64,000 nt of DNA from Stieleria neptunia (lineage in GTDB: Bacteria > Planctomycetota > Planctomycetia > Pirellulales > Pirellulaceae). The number at the start of each line of letters is the position of its first letter. Within the stretch, counting starts at the first letter, position 1. Made by a program: the position numbers and the translations under genes. The stretch is taken from NCBI RefSeq assembly GCF_007754155.1, contig NZ_CP037423.1, forward strand, positions 3,844,001 to 3,908,000. The letters are read 5' to 3'. A model generated the notes under the pieces. The model worked only from the letters and a program-made list of their open reading frames with translations. It searched no databases and had not been told where the DNA came from. Below are positions 59,676 through 64,000 of the stretch, one piece after another.

Positions 59676-59728
59676 TGAGGCCGCGGTCTGCAAGCCCTGA
59701 TTTTAAATTTTGCAAAAAAGTCGGTCTA

Positions 59729-59827
59729 GCTGCCTTCGTCGGAGTCGGCCCTCGGTCGCTCACCCCGGCGCAGCGAGGAACGAGCGGAGCGAATGGCGAC
59801 CGAGGGCCGGACGAAGACGACGGCAGC
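59729..59827. repeat. Imperfect inverted repeat around CGGCCCTCGGTCGC
   Basis: The arms GCTGCCTTCGTC..CGGCCCTCGGTCGC and GGCGACCGAGGGCCGGACGA, then AGACGACGGCAGC, enclose a short GC-rich loop. It lies 5' (plus-strand sense) of the IS110 element and may belong to the flanking DNA rather than the element. Confidence 0.65.
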
Positions 59828-60106
59828 GGTTGCCTTTGTTGGGGAGGCTCCGAGGTAGTGAACCGATCAACGTTTCCCCAGTGAACGTTATGCAACCACC
59901 TTCTATCCGTTCCGGTCTGGCCGGGAACCTAAAGCTGCATGCTTCGATAGCCGAATCAGGGGGAAACGTCGAACAGATCGCCAAAACCCTTCTACAAGGT
60001 CGGTCTCACTGGAAGTGAGCCCAGGGCATGCTCGGTCCAGCGATCTGATCGATCGTCACTGCTCGTCGACACCCGCAAATAGAGCAACGAGAGCCTGAAT
60101 TGAAAA

Positions 60107-61333
60107 TTATGCCATCGCAACCTCCTGCAAGTTCACTGCGCCTAGACTTGCGGTCTTACGCAGACGACGTTTTTGTGCGGGTGATTTGAATTTCGCTCCG
60201 CGTGGTAGTTCCCCTTGCATCGCATACTTCCAAAGCGCGATGACCAACTTGCGGGCCAATGCCACAATCGCGATTCGACGCATGCGGCTGCTCTGTCCCC
60301 CCGCTTTTTCCCGGAACCACCGAGCTAAGTCGCTTTGAGGTTGATAACGCAGCCACAACCATCCAACCTCAACAAGTAAGCTTCGCACATCACCGCGACC
60401 CGCCTTGCTGATGCCCTGCTCACGATTCAGTGCACCGCTGCTGTAAGGCGTTGGCGCGAGTCCAACGACCGCTCCGAGTTGACGACGATTCCGGAATTCA
60501 CGCCATGAAAACAGCTCCGTCGAAAGCGTCCACGCACATTCCACTCCGATCCCGCAGAGTTCGACCAGGCGATCTGCAATCTGTTGACGCGAGGCACATT
60601 GATCGGCCGCAGCGTTCGCCTGACGAAACAACTCGGCTCGTTGCTCTTCCAATTCTCGAATCTGGCAAACACAAAGCTTCAGCCGAGTGAACTCCAGCTG
60701 CAATCGTTTTCGGAGATACGCTCCGATCGGTTGACCGTCACCCGTTTTTAGCGTTTCAAGTATTGCTTCGAACTCAGAATCGATCGTTCCGAGCACAATG
60801 CCTTGGGCGAACAGCAGACCTTTGATCCGGTTGGTTAATCGCCGTTTGTCCTTGCGGATTGACTGCAGGCCTCGCTGCAGATTGCGAATGTCTTCGTCTT
60901 CCATCAACGGGACGTGAATCGGCCGTAGTGCTCCACGTTCGCCACGGTAATACCGTAGCAACGCGTGGACCATTTTTTGGACGTCCAGACGATCGGTCTT
61001 GCGCTGCTTGCTGCGTCGATCGACTTCAAGAGATGCCGATTCGATCACGTGATTGGTCAGCCCAATCGCTTCCAACGCCCGATGAATCCAGAAACCATCG
61101 CGTCCGGCTTCGTAGCAGGTTACGGTCCCTGCGTCGTCCTCGAGTGCGAACTTGCGTTTTGCGGCTAATAATTCGGATTCAAATTGCCGGAGGTCGCCGG
61201 CGGCAACATTTCGAATCCGAAGGCTCGGATGCTCGGCGCAAGCAAAACCAAGCTTCCAAACGGATTTGCTGAGTTCCAAAGCGACAAACAAAGTGGAGGA
61301 AATTGAAGTAGACTGAATACCGGTCGCGGTCAT
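60107..61333 (-). CDS. IS110-family transposase (DEDD/serine type)
   Basis: 408 residues from ATG at 61333. The RuvC-like DEDD domain comes first: VALELSKSVWKLGFA near 17 (Glu at the usual first acidic position), CYEAGRDGFWIHRALEAIGL near 93 and RKTDRLDVQKMVHALLRYYR near 130. The C-terminal Tnp_20 part follows: ELCGIGVECAWTLSTELFSW near 265 and VVGLAPTPYSSGALNREQGI, then SKAGRGDVRSLLVEVGWLW, with the nucleophile serine in ISKAG. The length and motifs are those of intact active transposases, with no frameshift. IS110 enzymes recombine DNA guided by a structured RNA made from the element itself. Confidence 0.95.
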   Translation of the reverse strand: MTATGIQSTSISSTLFVALELSKSVWKLGFACAEHPSLRIRNVAAGDLRQFESELLAAKRKFALEDDAGTVTCYEAGRDGFWIHRALEAIGLTNHVIESASLEVDRRSKQRKTDRLDVQKMVHALLRYYRGERGALRPIHVPLMEDEDIRNLQRGLQSIRKDKRRLTNRIKGLLFAQGIVLGTIDSEFEAILETLKTGDGQPIGAYLRKRLQLEFTRLKLCVCQIRELEEQRAELFRQANAAADQCASRQQIADRLVELCGIGVECAWTLSTELFSWREFRNRRQLGAVVGLAPTPYSSGALNREQGISKAGRGDVRSLLVEVGWLWLRYQPQSDLARWFREKAGGQSSRMRRIAIVALARKLVIALWKYAMQGELPRGAKFKSPAQKRRLRKTASLGAVNLQEVAMA

Positions 61334-61379
61334 GATTAAGCCTCTGAAGTTGAGTGATGTTGACTCTCAGAGCTTAATC
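61334..61379. repeat. Stem-loop directly before the transposase start
   Basis: GATTAAGCCTCTGA (61334-61347) pairs with TCAGAGCTTAATC (61367-61379) with one bulge and a 19-nt loop (AGTTGAGTGATGTTGACTC). It sits at the start codon of the transposase, where it could control translation or form part of the element's guide RNA. Confidence 0.65.
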
Positions 61380-61446
61380 GCCGCGGCTTTTCATAGCTTC
61401 TACCGTGCTCGCTGGCATCCCATCCGGGATGCACAACGTGTTGTTG

Positions 61447-63060
61447 TCAACCCAACATCTGCTCGTAGGATTCCATCAAATAATCCAGCGGGTAGATGCA
61501 GAACGAATGCTCGCGGCTGTTCCAGATCGCCGCTTCGCGCCGACGTTGTTGCAGCTCGGACTTCTCCTCTTCCAGCGTTTGACGCAAGGCTGCCAGCCGT
61601 GACGCCATCTTTTGATTCAGCGCCGTGATCTCACCGTGCCAGCCGCGGCGTTGGCCTTTGGGGGGAATCGCGGCCAGCAGTTCGCGTTTGGCCGTGATCC
61701 ATTTCGGATCGATGTCGCCGCGCTCGGCGTAACGTTCCGGCTGGAAGTCTAAATCACGGAGCTGTCGATTCCGTTGGCGGATCGCTTCGTCGACTGCGGC
61801 ACTGGGATAACGTTGGTGTCCCGGCAGCAACACCGTCGAGGACATCACCATGAAACTTGGCGGATCCACGTTCCAGAACGCTCGACTGATCAAGTCACCG
61901 AGTTGATCGTACTTGCCGCCGCCGATGCCGTGCAGAAAGAGATCGCTGAGCACCATGCGGGCGTACATCGTCGTGATCAGCGCGCGGCTGCGAATCTTGA
62001 ATTCGGGGCTCGCCAGGGCTAAGAACGCGTCCGCCGCCGCGGGCTGATCGGCGGCGTCAATTTTTCGTTGCCGCTTGTCCCGGTCGCTGATTTCCATTGC
62101 CGATCCCGCCGCCGAAACTCGCACCCAGACGCTGCGTCGTTTTGGCGATTGGTTGCCATAAACCCAAAACGGAGCTTCCAGCCAATCGCCGTCGCGTCCC
62201 AAATTGGGTACCGGATGGGCCTTGCTGCGAATGCCATGGGCGGCCCGATAAAATTCCGCCGCCGCGTTGTAGCAGTCGTGGAATCTCGGCAGGTCTCTCA
62301 AAATTTGCATCGCAAACGACGCGAACGCCTCGCCGCGACAGACGACGCTTTGCGGGATCTCCAGGGTCTGCAACCCCAGGTCGGCTTCCAGCCGGTGCCG
62401 GCCCTGAGCCAACGCGCAGCCGGCATAACCGCAGCGGTTGATTGCGTCTCGAGAGTGCTGCCACAACGTCGGGATCAACGGGTTTTCGACGATTCCGGCG
62501 ACCGTCTCAGCCACGTTGCGATCAAAGACGTCAAACAGCTCGCGATCCTCGACCAGCGACTGCTCGTAGGGAACGCCGCCGCCACGGCGGTCGAACGCGA
62601 CGGCGTTGAATCCGACGCTGCCCGTGTCGCCGTTGATGTGCGGAACCCGCAGGCTGCTGGGACCTGCGACGTCGCTATCGACGACCAGGTTGACCGCGAC
62701 GGAGCCGGAGAGTTTACCGACCCGATCGAGCGCGAAGTTCTTGAACCAGACGCCCGGGTGGAACAACGTCGGTTGGTGACCGGCCATCACGATCGTTTGA
62801 TCGGCGGAGCCGACGAAACCGATGTCGCGATAGGCCGAGGTGTAGCGGCGGGCATCACGCAACAGTTGGTCGCGCGCGGGTTGACGAAGCGAAGCGATCT
62901 CGATCGGGTACGCCGCGGCCCGCGTTTGGTTCTCGACCATCATCGCCGCGGCGCCATCGATCGGCGGATGGATCAAGCGTTCGCAGTGACCGCGCGGCGC
63001 GTGGAAAGCCTCGAATTTTGAATCGGACTCGGCGTCAAAGGTGTGACCTGGGCTGATCAT
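61447..63060 (-). CDS. Divergent BshC-like protein of unknown function
   Basis: About 537 residues from ATG at 63060, eight bases after the glycosyltransferase stop; the open frame continues to 63153 but would overlap that gene. No signal peptide. Three blocks line up by eye with bacillithiol synthase BshC: MAGHQPTLFHPGVWFKNFAL near 95 (against a GGQQAGLLTGPLYT-type block), ARMVLSDLFLHGIGGGKYDQ near 380 and a SREHSFCIYPLDYLMES ending. The long charged helix ALRQTLEEEKSELQQRRREA near 500 fits the coiled coil of BshC. Overall similarity is low, so the reaction (adding cysteine to a glucosaminyl-malate) is not claimed. It is co-transcribed with a GT2 enzyme. The 3' flank hosts the IS110 element. 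Confidence 0.65.
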   Translation of the reverse strand: MISPGHTFDAESDSKFEAFHAPRGHCERLIHPPIDGAAAMMVENQTRAAAYPIEIASLRQPARDQLLRDARRYTSAYRDIGFVGSADQTIVMAGHQPTLFHPGVWFKNFALDRVGKLSGSVAVNLVVDSDVAGPSSLRVPHINGDTGSVGFNAVAFDRRGGGVPYEQSLVEDRELFDVFDRNVAETVAGIVENPLIPTLWQHSRDAINRCGYAGCALAQGRHRLEADLGLQTLEIPQSVVCRGEAFASFAMQILRDLPRFHDCYNAAAEFYRAAHGIRSKAHPVPNLGRDGDWLEAPFWVYGNQSPKRRSVWVRVSAAGSAMEISDRDKRQRKIDAADQPAAADAFLALASPEFKIRSRALITTMYARMVLSDLFLHGIGGGKYDQLGDLISRAFWNVDPPSFMVMSSTVLLPGHQRYPSAAVDEAIRQRNRQLRDLDFQPERYAERGDIDPKWITAKRELLAAIPPKGQRRGWHGEITALNQKMASRLAALRQTLEEEKSELQQRRREAAIWNSREHSFCIYPLDYLMESYEQMLG

Positions 63061-63067
63061 TCCGCGT

Positions 63068-63835
63068 CTAACCGGCCTCGTGGACGCAGACCAAGTCTCC
63101 GCTGGCCGCGTGGGTGACATGACGGCCGCTGGCGCACAGCCGCGCGATCTCATCGTCGATCACCTGATTGTAATGTTTCAAACGCGTTTCCGCGTGATCG
63201 AGCGCGCCGCCGAACGATCGCTGTAGATCCAGATAGATCAATGGCACCGCCATCTCGGCGATCCGTAATCCCGCTTCGGCGGCCTGGACCCACAACTGCA
63301 GCGGCATCGCGTACCCGGTGTCGGTGATGACAAAATGTTGCAACGCTTCGCTGCGGTATGCTTTGAACCCGCAAAAGGCGTCGGTCAGTTGCAGCCCCAG
63401 TCGGCGGTTCAAATCGGCCGTGATGCGGCGGTTGATAAACATCCGCTCTTCCGGCGGCGCGTCGTCGCCTTCGAAATGATGCAGGTAGCGGCTGCCCGAC
63501 ACGATGTCGGCCGAGCGGGCCATGTCAATGAAGGCGGGGATCCGTTTCGGCTGGTGCTGGCCGTCGCAGTCGAGCGTGACGACGCCGTCAAATCCGTTCG
63601 CCAGGGTGTAGTCAAAGGCGGTTTGCAGCGCTGCGCCGTAGCCGCGATTCTGTTCATGACGAATCACCGTCACGTCGTCACGCGCGGCCAGAAGTTTGTC
63701 CGTCCCGTCGGTCGAACCGTCATCGACGACCAGGACGTTGGACGCATATTGAACGACCTGGTCCAAAATCTCGCTCACGTAGTCGACTTCGTTGTACACC
63801 GGCAGGGCGGCTAGCCATTTCTCTCGTCTCGTCAT
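63068..63835 (-). CDS. Family 2 glycosyltransferase (dolichol-phosphate-mannose synthase-like)
   Basis: 255 residues from ATG at 63835, with GGAG six bases before it. GT-A fold blocks are LAALPVYNEVDYVSEILDQV, VLVVDDGSTDGTDKLLAARD near 33, EQNRGYGAALQTAFDYTLAN near 60, and the metal-binding TLDCDGQHQPKRIP near 86. FVITDTGYAMPLQLWVQAAE further on follows the acceptor-side region of DPM1-like enzymes. There are no membrane helices, so it is the soluble kind. It transfers a sugar from a nucleotide donor to a polyprenyl or other acceptor. It is first of a two-gene operon with the BshC-like gene. Confidence 0.93.
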   Translation of the reverse strand: MTRREKWLAALPVYNEVDYVSEILDQVVQYASNVLVVDDGSTDGTDKLLAARDDVTVIRHEQNRGYGAALQTAFDYTLANGFDGVVTLDCDGQHQPKRIPAFIDMARSADIVSGSRYLHHFEGDDAPPEERMFINRRITADLNRRLGLQLTDAFCGFKAYRSEALQHFVITDTGYAMPLQLWVQAAEAGLRIAEMAVPLIYLDLQRSFGGALDHAETRLKHYNQVIDDEIARLCASGRHVTHAASGDLVCVHEAG

Positions 63836-64000
63836 TTCGACTCCATCATCAAGGTCGGTGTACTTCGTGGTCTGACCGGCGTTCGGTGGGCCAGCTCGGT
63901 GGGCCTGGCGGCGGCCGGGTGCCGCCGGCTTTCTACCAGGAATACTTGTTCCAGCGGCCCAGCCTTACAGCCGTGCGTGGGAATCAGCGTCGTACGGGAA
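63836..64000. other. Right-edge sequence, no gene supported
   Basis: 165 bases upstream of the glycosyltransferase. It is GC-rich with no convincing frame; it should carry that gene's promoter and perhaps the end of the next gene beyond the window. Confidence 0.4.

Larger units (their letters stand above)
59890..61400 (-). mobile_element. IS110-family insertion element (ends approximate)
   Basis: It is built around the transposase at 60107-61333. The ends cannot be fixed by eye, because IS110 elements have no long terminal inverted repeats. The ~220-bp stretch 3' of the transposase (59890-60106) is non-coding with hairpins, such as CTCACTGGAAGTGAG and CCGGTCTGGCCGG. The stretch 5' of it (61334-61400) has one strong stem-loop. 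Either flank could hold the bridge RNA known from this family. Confidence 0.5.

Noticed and set aside
62068..63021. Plus-strand 317-codon frame
   Set aside because: Shadow of the BshC-like gene; Arg/Asp/Val-rich translation without domains.

Overview
The window looks like a chromosomal segment of a planctomycete of the Pirellulaceae (Rhodopirellula-like). The clues are: two LEPR-XLL-type secreted giants (ESLEDRRLL and ESLEARRVL motifs), a DUF1559 pseudopilin-like protein with a small lipoprotein partner, a sulfatase, a ThuA-domain protein, a complete alternative complex III plus caa3-type oxidase cluster, few clear Shine-Dalgarno sites, and many dispersed palindromic repeats. The lineage is inferred from gene content; no rRNA or tRNA gene was seen.

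Layout. 1-1.4 kb: 5' part of a minus-strand LEPR-XLL/Calx-beta surface protein that runs off the left edge. 1.9-21.7 kb: one minus-strand gene of about 6,600 codons. It carries an N-terminal zincin metalloprotease, about 330 kDa-equivalent of beta-rich and RTX repeats and a beta-propeller-like region. These are followed by several right-handed beta-helix modules (two of them nearly identical), golvesin/malectin-like and PKD/cadherin-like modules, and a dockerin-like C-terminus. 22.4-32.4 kb: mixed housekeeping and envelope genes: parvulin PPIase, lipoprotein, TsaB, two tandem phosphoesterases, DUF1559 protein with lipoprotein and terminator, ThuA protein, DUF3859, DUF2071. 32.5-35.7 kb: a heptaheme cytochrome and a TonB-like-anchored squalene-cyclase-repeat protein.

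36.2-51.2 kb: a colinear minus-strand respiratory cluster. In transcription order it is actA, actB, actC, an actD-actE fusion, actF, a small membrane protein, sco, coxB (with fused cytochrome c), coxA (A2 type), coxC and coxD. Together these form a quinol:cytochrome c oxidoreductase (alternative complex III) feeding a caa3-type haem-copper oxidase, with SCO for CuA maturation.

51.4-64 kb: FolK with a long C-terminal extension, a 55-bp tandem repeat block, a sulfatase, a fused MlaF-MlaE lipid transporter, an unrecognised membrane-anchored protein that may be its MCE-type partner, a lysine/glutamate-repeat leucine-rich-repeat lipid/periplasmic protein, an IS110-family transposase, and a two-gene operon of a GT2 glycosyltransferase and a divergent BshC-like protein.

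Gaps between genes are dominated by palindromic repeat families. The commonest begins GTGGGATAGGCTTCCAGCCT and has at least seven copies or variants here. No promoter, riboswitch, CRISPR array or RNA gene could be supported by eye.
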